Position numbers and translations under genes: made by a program. Positions 1 to 6,534 of a DNA stretch of 7,195 bases are shown here, in pieces. This DNA comes from 13-2-20CM-66-19 sp036273735 (lineage in GTDB: Bacteria; Pseudomonadota; Gammaproteobacteria; Steroidobacterales; Steroidobacteraceae), in assembly GCA_036273735.1 (NCBI GenBank), contig DASUHA010000131.1, forward strand, positions 1 through 7,195, written 5' to 3'. Positions within the stretch are counted from its first letter, which is position 1; each line of letters begins with the position of its first letter. The notes under the pieces are model-generated. The model worked only from the letters and a program-made list of their open reading frames with translations. It was not told the origin of the DNA and ran no database searches.

Positions 1-1911
1 CGTGTGCGCCCAGGGCCGCCGCCTGTCGTACACGCTCGACGAGGGCCACAGCCTCAGGAAGTGAAGCAGGACCGTGGCTCCGTGGAGGCATCGAACGCGG
101 TACCGACTGAGTGGGCGAGCGTCAGCGGCGGGGAGATGACCTGGGTAGTGCCGACTCCCGGCAAACCCTGGGTGACCTACGGCAGCGGGTACTATAGCCA
201 GGAGTGGAGGGAAGACCGGCGAACGGAGATCTCCACTCAAGTGAGCACTTCGGGCGAATGGAAGTTCGGCTCGGCGGGAGACAAGGTCGATTACCGTTAT
301 GGCTGGATGCATCACCCCAAGGTGTTTGCGCCCCACAACCCGAAGGAGCTCTTGATCGGGGCGAACGTCCTGTTCGAGACCCTCGATGAGGGTGTTCACT
401 GGCGGGTCATGAGCCCCGACCTCACGCGCAATGACAGGAAGAAGCAGCAGCGGCCGGGGGGTCCGATCAGCGCCGATGTAACCGGCGAGGAGGAGTTCGA
501 CACGATCTCCTCGATCGCGTTCTCACCGATGCAAGACGATACCATCTGGACCGGCTCGGATGACGGCTTGGTTTACGTGACGACTGACACCGGTGCCCAT
601 TGGAAAGAGGTGCGTCCGCCCAAGCTTCCAACCTGGTCCACGATCACCTGCGTCGAGCCTTCGCATACGATGCCGGGTACCGCGTATGTATCAGCGAGCC
701 GCTATGACTGGGATGACTTCCATCCCTACCTCTACAAGACTACCGATTACGGCAAGCACTGGAGCGAGATCACCGCAGGGCTGCCCGGCAATCAATATAT
801 CGAAAGCGTCCGCGAGGATCCGGACGATCCGAGCCTGCTGTTCGCCGGGACCAGCAGCACGGTGTACATGAGCCTCGACGGTGGAGCGCAGTGGCAGGCG
901 CTCACGCGCAACCTGCCGGCCGTGCGGGTGAGCGATGTGGAGATCCAGCCCGAACAGCATGCAGTCGCGATTGCGACGTTCGGCCGCGCATTCTGGGTGA
1001 TGGACGATCTGCAGTTTCTCGAGCAGCTGAATTCGGCGCGGGTCGCGAGCGATGCTCCATATCTCTTCAAGCCGCAGCAGGCGTGGCTGGTTACCCGCCG
1101 CCGCGCTCCCGAAGGCCCGGACAGCCGTAACGAAGGCAAGAGTCTGCCCCCAGGTGCTGCGGTGTTCCTGCATCTGCCGGCTGATTACGACGGCAAGGTG
1201 CCGGTCAAACTGAGCTTTACGGATGCTTCCGGCAAGCAGATTCGCACCTTCACCCTACCGATCGCAGACAAGAAGACCGGGAAGCCCAAAGAGAAGCTGC
1301 ACCCGGGTATGAACCGCTTTCTGTGGGACCTGCACTACCCGGACGCTGTCGACGTGAAGGGTATCTACGAGAGCGAGCACAGCCAGGGACCGAAGCCCCC
1401 GGTCGGTCCGGAGGTGGTGCCAGGCACCTACTACGCGGTTCTGAGCTATGCGGGCATCACGCAGAAGGAATCGTTTGCGGTCAGGCTCGACACGCGGCTT
1501 CCTACGACGCAGGCCGAGCTGCAACGGCGTTTTGATCTGCTGATGCAGATCCATGACTCGATCGGCCGGTTGGACGGCGCGCTCAACCAGGCGATTGATG
1601 CACGGAGCGCGCTGGAGAAAGCCATCGCCGACAAGACGGCCTCCGGCAGCCGTGCGCAAAAGGCGCTTGCCGGCCTCAACCACGACATCGACGATCTGGT
1701 GGATCTCAGGATCCAGTCGGACGAAGGCTCGCTTGTCTATGCGGGTAGGCTGCGCGCCTGGTTATCGTGGCTGGCGAGCCAGGTGAGTGCATCGTTCCTG
1801 CCGCCAACTCCCGCGATGCTGAGCGCCGCGAATACGTACATTGGTCAGGAGCATGAGGGCGTCATACGTTTGCGGGCCGACGCCAAGCGCGCCCATCAGG
1901 TTCTGCGTTAA
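1..1911 (+). CDS. BNR/Asp-box (sortilin-like) beta-propeller protein, 5' truncated
   Basis: The frame is open from the left edge to a TAA stop. About 636 residues are visible; full-length relatives are roughly 1000, so the N-terminal propeller blades and any signal peptide lie outside. Numbering from the GTG at base 4, four Asp-boxes (S/T-x-D-x-G-x-x-W) are visible: TLDEGVHW near residue 126, TTDTGAHW near 193, TTDYGKHW near 246 and SLDGGAQW near 290. They are followed by the family-typical ATFGRAFWVMDDL near 324-336, a beta-rich stretch with GMNRFLWDLHYP near 435-446, and a helical C-terminus from about 505. Such proteins are often named glycosyl hydrolase or sialidase-like. I see no catalytic motif, so enzymatic activity is not supported; an exported or surface propeller is the safer reading. 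The GTG at base 4 is internal, not a true start. The first 20 or so residues look unlike the family. Confidence 0.88.
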   Translation, partial: RVRPGPPPVVHARRGPQPQEVKQDRGSVEASNAVPTEWASVSGGEMTWVVPTPGKPWVTYGSGYYSQEWREDRRTEISTQVSTSGEWKFGSAGDKVDYRYGWMHHPKVFAPHNPKELLIGANVLFETLDEGVHWRVMSPDLTRNDRKKQQRPGGPISADVTGEEEFDTISSIAFSPMQDDTIWTGSDDGLVYVTTDTGAHWKEVRPPKLPTWSTITCVEPSHTMPGTAYVSASRYDWDDFHPYLYKTTDYGKHWSEITAGLPGNQYIESVREDPDDPSLLFAGTSSTVYMSLDGGAQWQALTRNLPAVRVSDVEIQPEQHAVAIATFGRAFWVMDDLQFLEQLNSARVASDAPYLFKPQQAWLVTRRRAPEGPDSRNEGKSLPPGAAVFLHLPADYDGKVPVKLSFTDASGKQIRTFTLPIADKKTGKPKEKLHPGMNRFLWDLHYPDAVDVKGIYESEHSQGPKPPVGPEVVPGTYYAVLSYAGITQKESFAVRLDTRLPTTQAELQRRFDLLMQIHDSIGRLDGALNQAIDARSALEKAIADKTASGSRAQKALAGLNHDIDDLVDLRIQSDEGSLVYAGRLRAWLSWLASQVSASFLPPTPAMLSAANTYIGQEHEGVIRLRADAKRAHQVLR

Positions 1912-2007
1912 GGCGCGATGTCGGTGCCTGCAGTAGCTCTCCGGGACCGTTCGCGCGTACACTAGCGTCACGGTACCCAGAAGACCGGTTGGCAAAGATT
2001 CAGGCGT

Positions 2008-2244
2008 ATGAGCTCCAATGCATTCGAGAAGATCGATCCCGTGGCTGCATTCGCCCTGCACGTGGCGCGCGGCGAAGTCCGGGTTCGAATCGAGACGGCA
2101 CTTCGCACCGACCCGCAGCGCACAGACGGCCAGCTCGCGCGCGAGCTCGAGGTGAAGCGCGCGGCCATCGCTCGCATCCGAGCGATGCTCGAGGCGCAGG
2201 GCCAGATCCCGCTGCGACCATCGCTCTTGCGCGTGGCCCGCTGA
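2008..2244 (+). CDS. small helix-turn-helix protein, 78 aa
   Basis: This short gene begins at an ATG preceded only by a weak AGG three bases upstream. The middle of the protein reads as a helix-turn-helix: residues 39-63 (TDGQLARELEVKRAAIARIR and on) match the pattern D-x-x-[IL]-A-x-x-[IL]-x-V-x-x-x-x-[IV]-x-x-[IV]-R seen in winged-helix and ParB-like DNA-binding segments, followed by LEAQGQIP like a wing or loop. The N-terminal 38 residues look helical, and there is no signal peptide or membrane segment. It follows the propeller gene by 96 bases and converges with the FHA gene 29 bases downstream. A DNA-binding or regulatory role is inferred from the motif alone; no target is visible. I do not recognise a named family. 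Longer overlapping frames here run antisense to the FHA gene and were not preferred. Confidence 0.6.
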   Translation: MSSNAFEKIDPVAAFALHVARGEVRVRIETALRTDPQRTDGQLARELEVKRAAIARIRAMLEAQGQIPLRPSLLRVAR

Positions 2245-2277
2245 GGCCCGCGCACCGGCAGGTACCGGCAGGCTCAG
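2241..2277. terminator. imperfect dyad spanning two convergent stop codons
   Basis: CTGAGGCC at 2241-2248 faces GGCTCAG at 2271-2277, giving a stem of about eight pairs with one bulged G. The loop carries a tandem copy of CCGGCAGG, and its two CCGG cores can pair with each other. The TGA stops of the helix-turn-helix gene and the FHA gene sit inside opposite arms. The position suits a shared convergent terminator, but there is no T-tract on either side, so intrinsic termination is uncertain. Confidence 0.25.
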
Positions 2278-4385
2278 GACGCGTGCTTCAGGGGAACGCG
2301 TGCCGAGCCGGAAGCGGTCGATCCGCCGGCGGGCGCCGGCGTCAGGGTGTAGCGGAACTGTGCCTCGCCGCAAGTGATCACATCGCCGTGCTCGAGCCGT
2401 GCGTAGCGGACGCGACGCTGGTTGACGAGCACGCCGTTCGTGCTCTTCAGATCCTGGACGAATGCCGTTCGGAAGGCGGGGATCAGCACGGCATGATGAC
2501 GGCTGACCGAGCGCATGGCGAGCGGAAAATCATTGTCACGGTCGCGGCCGATCGTCGTTCGCCCGCGCAGCACCACGCTGTGGTTCTGGCCGTTGTCGAT
2601 ACGTGTCAGGATGCTTGCCTGAGCCTGGGTGGAGGTGCTCTGGGGGGCACCCAGGGTGCGGCCCAGCTCGTCGATGCTCGATTGCACCCGCCCGAGGGCG
2701 TACGCGTTCATCGAGGCAATCTGGGTCGCCCGTTGGAGCTCGGCGTCGCGGTCTGCCAGCCATGTGTTCAGCTGCGTCACCGTCGCGCGCAGCTCCGCGT
2801 TCATCGTTTCGAAACGGCCGAGGCGCGACTCGCTCTCCGCCACTTCCGTCGTCAGCGCAGCGACTCGCTCCTGGAGCGCGCGGCATTCCGCTTCCGGTAT
2901 TGCCAGCCGGGCGGTCAGCTCCTCGATCTGTCCGCGCAACGCCGTGATCAGCGTCGCCTGCTCGGCGTGACTCGCGGCCAGGGTGCTCGCTGCAGCCTCC
3001 CGTTCCTCGAGCAGGCGCCCCTGGTCGGAGAACAGGGCCTGGCTCTTCAGGAGCGCCGCTGTCAGATCCGTGAGCATTGCGCGATTGCGCTCGATCTCGA
3101 GCCGCGCGCTGGTCAACTCAGCCTGCCGCGAGGCAATCGTGGACTCGAGCTCGCGCAGCCGCTCAGCGGCGGTGCCGCTGGCCAGGGCCTCGGCCTCCGC
3201 GCGTTGCTGCGCGGCGGTGAGGCGCCCCTCCAGCGCCAGCAGTCGCGCACACTCATCATTGTGTCTGGCAGTCAATTCGGCGAGCTGTGATTCGAGCGCG
3301 CTGCGCCTCTGCTCGTCTTCGCCTCGCTCGGCTGCGCGCTGAATGATTTCCGTGTCATGCAGATGTCGCGCCTGGTCACGCTCGTCGACCACACTTTGAA
3401 GCCGCTGGTCACGCGATCGGAGCTCGGCATCGAGTTGATTGGCCCGAGTCTCCTCCTCAGCCGTCTGGAGCCTGGCAGCCGCGAGCTCGGCATCCAGGTC
3501 CCGAAGGGTGCTCTCGTAGATGGTGCGGTACGACTCCCGACTCTGCAGGCTTTCGAGGCAGTTCGCGAGCTGATCCTGAAGGGATTTGACCTCTGCGGCA
3601 AGCCGCTCGCGGGCGCTGGTCTCGTGCTGGACCACGCGCATCAGTTTGGCCTGATCGTAGTTGTGCGCCTTGATGGTGCGCTGGGCACTGCGCTCGCGCG
3701 CTTCGCAGTCGAGAAAGCGGGTCTCGAGCTCGAACAGCTCGTGGGCCGTGCGCTGCTGGTCCGTGATCAGAGCCTGGTACTTGCGTTGCAGCGCGTGAAG
3801 CTCTCCGGAGCGTTGCTCGAGGAGCTCTCCCGCGGATGCCAGCGCCGCGTTGTGCTGTGCTTCGGCGGAGCGCGCGTCGGTCAGTTGCTGTGCGAGCCGG
3901 GCGGCCTCTGTCCGAGCCGCATCCAGCTCGGCGGCGAGGAGCCGTGCCGCCTCGCGCTCGCTGTTCAACGCATCGGCCAGCGCCTGCTCGCGGCCGTTCA
4001 GTGCCTCGAGATTGGCGGCCCTCTCGGCGAGCTCGCGACTCAGCTCGCCGGCGCGCGTCACCGCCGCGATGCGCTCGCGTTGTGCGAGGCTCAGCGCATC
4101 GTGGTGAGCACGCACCTCCTCGGCCTTCTGCGCGATCCAGTGCTCGACCGCCAACATGTCGTCGGAGTCGGCCACGGGGGACGCGGTTTCGGGCACGACG
4201 CGGTTGGAAGCAGAGGGTCCGGCCGCAGGGAGATCGGGCTCCGCAGCGGTGGCCCAGGTTTCGGACGCTTCAGCCGACTCCCGGGAACGAATCTCCGCCT
4301 CGTATGCAGCAGCATCCAACACGGGATACTCATCGGTTGCATCGAGGTCGACCGATGGCCGTGCCGTCGTATTCGGGATGTTCAT
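2274..4385 (-). CDS. long coiled-coil protein with C-terminal FHA domain, 703 aa
   Basis: The N-terminal 75 residues are low-complexity and acidic to Ala/Pro-rich. Residues about 78-575 are an almost unbroken heptad-like stretch rich in Ala, Glu, Leu, Arg and Gln, predicted to be a very long coiled coil. Residues about 592-683 form a forkhead-associated (FHA) domain with its usual landmarks: GR in TTIGRDRDND (G613, R614), SRHH (S628-H631) and STNG (N650, G651). FHA domains bind phosphothreonine peptides. The likely role is a cytoplasmic scaffold that docks on a Ser/Thr-phosphorylated partner through one end of a rod; this is inference. There is no signal peptide or membrane helix, and no kinase or phosphatase gene is in view. 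The ATG start has a purine-rich GAAGAAGA (4391-4398) five bases upstream. It converges with the helix-turn-helix gene and diverges from the DSD1 gene. It could be misnamed as an SMC or chromosome-segregation ATPase because of the coil, but no Walker motifs are seen. Confidence 0.88.
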   Translation of the reverse strand: MNIPNTTARPSVDLDATDEYPVLDAAAYEAEIRSRESAEASETWATAAEPDLPAAGPSASNRVVPETASPVADSDDMLAVEHWIAQKAEEVRAHHDALSLAQRERIAAVTRAGELSRELAERAANLEALNGREQALADALNSEREAARLLAAELDAARTEAARLAQQLTDARSAEAQHNAALASAGELLEQRSGELHALQRKYQALITDQQRTAHELFELETRFLDCEARERSAQRTIKAHNYDQAKLMRVVQHETSARERLAAEVKSLQDQLANCLESLQSRESYRTIYESTLRDLDAELAAARLQTAEEETRANQLDAELRSRDQRLQSVVDERDQARHLHDTEIIQRAAERGEDEQRRSALESQLAELTARHNDECARLLALEGRLTAAQQRAEAEALASGTAAERLRELESTIASRQAELTSARLEIERNRAMLTDLTAALLKSQALFSDQGRLLEEREAAASTLAASHAEQATLITALRGQIEELTARLAIPEAECRALQERVAALTTEVAESESRLGRFETMNAELRATVTQLNTWLADRDAELQRATQIASMNAYALGRVQSSIDELGRTLGAPQSTSTQAQASILTRIDNGQNHSVVLRGRTTIGRDRDNDFPLAMRSVSRHHAVLIPAFRTAFVQDLKSTNGVLVNQRRVRYARLEHGDVITCGEAQFRYTLTPAPAGGSTASGSARVPLKHAS

Positions 4386-4404
4386 ATTTTTCTTCTTCGT
4401 CAGA

Positions 4405-4430
4405 CTGCCGCGGGCGCTGGCGCGCGGCGG
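4405..4430. repeat. GC-rich inverted repeat upstream of the FHA start
   Basis: CTGCCGCG (4405-4412) can pair with CGCGGCGG (4423-4430) in eight pairs, one of them G-T, around a 10-base loop. It lies directly upstream of the purine-rich ribosome binding site of the FHA gene. If transcription starts further upstream, the hairpin would sit in the 5' leader next to that site. Such short GC hairpins also occur by chance in DNA of this composition. Confidence 0.3.
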
Positions 4431-4628
4431 CGCTCACCTGCCTCCAGCGCCACTGCAATCCCCTTCGGCCGTTCATTAAAGCGCAATTTGACTCGAAACG
4501 CACTGGTGCCCGGGCTCAGCCTCGAATCTCAGGCCAATTCCGCAGCTGCGGGCGACAGCAGGTGGATTGGAAGTTCTGTAGTTTCAATGAGTTACTGATG
4601 ATTACCGCCTCATGTCCGGTAAGAATCG

Positions 4629-4633
4629 AAGGA
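4629..4633 (+). promoter_or_regulatory. strong Shine-Dalgarno AAGGA ahead of the 17-codon frame
   Basis: AAGGA lies five bases before the ATG at 4639. The DSD1 start at 4682 has only TAAGG at 4674-4678 with a tight 3-base gap, so the better-placed ribosome entry is at the upstream frame. This supports translation of the short frame and possible coupling to the DSD1 gene. Confidence 0.4.
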
Positions 4634-4638
4634 TCCGT

Positions 4639-4692
4639 ATGATTGAAATAGGCTACCTGCCCGGTACGATCGGTAAGGCCCATGAGCGATAG
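4639..4692 (+). CDS. 17-codon frame overlapping the DSD1 start (leader peptide or gene remnant)
   Basis: The frame encodes MIEIGYLPGTIGKAHER and stops with TAG at 4690-4692. It therefore overlaps the first eleven bases of the DSD1 gene in another frame, which would let terminating ribosomes restart at the DSD1 ATG. It has a well-spaced AAGGA, and an in-frame ATG at 4612 could extend it to 26 codons. The pattern IGYLPGTIGK resembles, from memory, the opening residues of a group of GNAT acetyltransferases (IGY-x-PG-x-[IL]-GR, then ELH). It may be the surviving 5' end of such a gene after a deletion, or a short translated leader. No further GNAT sequence follows. Both readings are inference. Confidence 0.35.
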   Translation: MIEIGYLPGTIGKAHER

Positions 4693-5830
4693 ACCACTCA
4701 CGCTTCGCGAGGCGGAAACCCCGGCAATCGTGCTGGACAAGGGCAAGCTCAGGGCCAACTGCGAGCGGCTGAAGCTCAGGTGTCAGGCGTTGGGCGTGCG
4801 CCTGCGTCCGCACATGAAGACTTTGAAGTCGATTGATGCAGCGCGCATGGCCGTCGATCCCTCTCATGGGGGAATCGCCGTCTCCACGTTGAACGAGGCC
4901 GAATACTTCGCGCAGCGTGGCTTCGTCGATATTCAATGCGCGGTGTGCATCACCGCCGATAAACTGCCGCGCGCCGCGCGGATTCTCGCGAGGGCATCGC
5001 ACTTCAGCTTCTTCCTTGACAGCCTCGAAACCGCGCGAAGCGTGGCCGACTACGCCCGGGATCACGGTGTGGCATTCCGGGTGTGGCTCGAGGTCGACAG
5101 TGGCGAGCATCGAACCGGTGTCGACCCTGACGATCCGGTCCTGCTCGAGATCGCCCGTGTGCTGAGTAACTCTGCGGTCCGTCTCGAGGGGGTCGCGACT
5201 CATGCGGGTCACTCTTACGGGGCCGCGAGTCCGGCGGAGCTTCGCGGTGTGGCCGAGCAGGAAAGACTTGTCGTCGTGCGGGGTGCTGAGCGCCTGCGCG
5301 CTGCGGGCATCTCTATCGAGGGAGTCAGCGCGGGATCGACTCCGACGGCACTGCATTTGCTCGAGGGCGAGGGCATGACGGAGCTGCGCGCTGGCGTCTA
5401 CATGGCGGGTGATCTCTTCCAGGTCGCTGTGGGCTCATTGGCGCTCGACCAGGTCGCGGTGACAGTCCTCGCAACCGTGATCAGTCACAATCAAAAGCAA
5501 AATCAGATGGTCGTAGACGCCGGTGGCCTTGCGCTTTCCAAGGACCGCAGCACCGCGGCGGGCCCGGGTCCTGATATGCGCTATGGGCTCGTTCTGGACA
5601 CTCTCGGTCGCCCGATCGCCTCGGGCCTGATGGTTGTCGATGTCCACCAGGAGCATGGGGGGATTCGATCGGGCACCCGGCTGCCGTTCGAAAAGCTCCC
5701 CATCGGCTCGCGAGTCCGGATCATGCCAAACCACGTCTGCATGACCGCGGCGATGTACGACAACTACCTCATCGTCGATGGAACGGATGCTATCGTCGAT
5801 ATCTGGGAACGCACGAATGGCTGGTCGTGA
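4682..5830 (+). CDS. DSD1-family PLP-dependent enzyme (D-threonine aldolase / D-serine dehydratase-like)
   Basis: The 382-residue length is typical for this fold-type III family, with an alanine racemase-like barrel at the N-terminus. The PLP lysine motif is RPHMKTLK (42-49), with Lys46 the expected Schiff-base residue. Further family landmarks are EVDSGEHRTG near residues 138-147, THAGHSY near 176, the phosphate-binding SAGSTPT, and ELRAGVYMAGD. Near the C-terminus, PNHVC supplies H351 and C353, matching the His-x-Cys metal pair of D-serine dehydratases; characterised D-threonine aldolases have His-x-Asp. Members split beta-hydroxy-D-amino acids or dehydrate D-serine or D-threo-3-hydroxyaspartate in the cytoplasm; the exact substrate cannot be set from sequence. 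The ATG at 4682 is the only plausible start, because an in-frame TAG lies at 4649-4651 with no other start between. It diverges from the FHA gene and converges with the P460 gene. Confidence 0.9.
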   Translation: MSDRPLTLREAETPAIVLDKGKLRANCERLKLRCQALGVRLRPHMKTLKSIDAARMAVDPSHGGIAVSTLNEAEYFAQRGFVDIQCAVCITADKLPRAARILARASHFSFFLDSLETARSVADYARDHGVAFRVWLEVDSGEHRTGVDPDDPVLLEIARVLSNSAVRLEGVATHAGHSYGAASPAELRGVAEQERLVVVRGAERLRAAGISIEGVSAGSTPTALHLLEGEGMTELRAGVYMAGDLFQVAVGSLALDQVAVTVLATVISHNQKQNQMVVDAGGLALSKDRSTAAGPGPDMRYGLVLDTLGRPIASGLMVVDVHQEHGGIRSGTRLPFEKLPIGSRVRIMPNHVCMTAAMYDNYLIVDGTDAIVDIWERTNGWS

Positions 5831-5916
5831 GCAGCAATCCCCGTGGGAATGCCCCGAGGCGCATGCTGCAGACTGAGGAAACGGAGGCGCCTTGCCGTAG
5901 CCTTGCCCCAGGCGGC

Positions 5917-5933
5917 AGCGCGTGCGGCGCGCT
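5917..5933. terminator. candidate short hairpin between convergent genes
   Basis: AGCGCG (5917-5922) pairs perfectly with CGCGCT (5928-5933) around a 5-base loop. On + it is followed only by a TCT-like run, and on - it begins one base after the TAG stop of the P460 gene. The position fits a terminator serving the cytochrome gene and possibly the DSD1 gene, but there is no proper T-tract. Nothing else of note is seen in the 104-base gap 5831-5934. Confidence 0.3.
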
Positions 5934-5934
5934 T

Positions 5935-6534
5935 CTACGGCCGATACGTTGGACTCAAAGTGTGCTTCTGCGTGGCGATGCTCAGCAACGTCGGATAGAA
6001 CTGCACGAAGGTCGAATCCACGGCGCCGTTCTGCCGATGGCAGGTGTAACAGGGTGCGGCAGCAGGTATCGCCTGTGTCGGGCCGCTGCGCACGGAGTCG
6101 AAGAAGAAGAACCCCCATCCGTCTGCAAACCGCTTCGAGTCCTTGATGTGGACTTCGACGCCCATGGTGTCGCCGGACTGGAACTTGCCGCTTTTGTTGA
6201 TCGAGCCCCTCTCCGAGGCTGCGCGACCCTCTTTTGCGAACTCGGTCCCTTCCGGCCAGGTGCCCGTCCGGACGAATGCCTGGTATGCCTGAGGATTGAC
6301 GAACACATTGTCGAACATCGAGTGGTCCGCGCCTGAAGTCTTGCGATAGCTCATGTCGAGCCCGGATGTCAGGAAGATCCATTCACGGTAGTCTGCGGGC
6401 GCCTTGAGCTGACCGTCCGATGTGAACGGCGTACTTGCATCAGCCGGCGCGCCGGAATACGCCGGACGCGCCGCATCCGACAGTGATAGCACCAGCAGCG
6501 AAACGCAGAGAGCAACGGGGAATCGACGACTCAT
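5935..6534 (-). CDS. cytochrome P460 family protein, exported, one c-type haem site
   Basis: The protein has 199 residues. Residues 1-27 form a Sec signal peptide (MSRR, then a Val/Leu-rich core), with likely cleavage between about 20 and 31, so the mature protein should be periplasmic. Family features are YREWIFLTSGLDMSY (49-63), MFDNVFVNPQAY (73-84), TGTWPEGT (90-97), VEVHIKD (126-132), GWGFFFFD (139-146), and the haem motif CYTCH (C162, C165, H166) followed by DSTFVQFYPTL. Relatives oxidise hydroxylamine to N2O/NO or bind NO; in the P460 enzymes a lysine is cross-linked to the haem. Several lysines precede the haem motif, and I cannot tell by eye whether the cross-linking one is kept, so activity is open. 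The start is supported by GGAGG seven bases upstream. The start codon overlaps the stop of the GlxA-type regulator in ATGA, so the two are probably co-transcribed and translationally coupled. Confidence 0.9.
   Translation of the reverse strand: MSRRFPVALCVSLLVLSLSDAARPAYSGAPADASTPFTSDGQLKAPADYREWIFLTSGLDMSYRKTSGADHSMFDNVFVNPQAYQAFVRTGTWPEGTEFAKEGRAASERGSINKSGKFQSGDTMGVEVHIKDSKRFADGWGFFFFDSVRSGPTQAIPAAAPCYTCHRQNGAVDSTFVQFYPTLLSIATQKHTLSPTYRP

Larger units (their letters stand above)
4386..4681. other. divergent intergenic region between FHA and DSD1 genes
   Basis: These 296 bases separate two divergent genes and must hold both promoters. There is no confident long coding frame. The FHA-proximal part is GC-rich and contains an inverted repeat at 4405-4430. 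The DSD1-proximal part (about 4565-4650) is more AT-rich, and a short 17-codon frame begins at 4639. A TTGACT at 4488-4493 resembles a -35 box on +, and TTTAAT can be read on - near 4475-4480, but neither has a convincing partner at the right spacing. Confidence 0.5.

Noticed and set aside
1..1911. Sialidase or glycosyl hydrolase catalytic function for the propeller protein
   Set aside because: Asp-boxes are structural repeats shared by many non-enzymes, and no sialidase catalytic arginine triad or RIP motif was recognised.
1935..1978. Possible promoter (TACACT at 1958-1963) and bulged stem GGGACCG/CGGTACCC ahead of the helix-turn-helix gene
   Set aside because: No acceptable -35 box at 16-18 bases, and the stem has a 21-base loop and a bulge with no T-tract. 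Too weak to call either a promoter or a terminator.
1762..2373. 203-codon - strand frame across the 1911-2008 gap
   Set aside because: It overlaps the propeller C-terminus, the helix-turn-helix gene and the FHA C-terminus. No motif or ribosome binding site supports it.
1989..3290. 433-codon + strand frame overlapping the helix-turn-helix gene and the 3' half of the FHA gene
   Set aside because: It runs antisense to the FHA/coiled-coil gene. Its protein is Arg/Gly/Leu-rich without any domain, as expected from the complement of Ala/Glu/Arg-rich coiled-coil codons in GC-rich DNA.
2274..4385. SMC or chromosome-segregation ATPase identity for the coiled-coil protein
   Set aside because: No Walker A, Walker B or ABC signature; the only globular domain visible is FHA.
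3357..4598. 413-codon + strand frame antisense to the N-terminal half of the FHA gene
   Set aside because: Same shadow effect of a GC-rich coiled-coil gene. No recognisable domain, and the antisense protein has strong FHA and coil features.
5435..6382. 315-codon - strand frame crossing the DSD1 3' end and the P460 gene
   Set aside because: It overlaps two well-supported genes in the wrong frame and encodes no recognisable motif.
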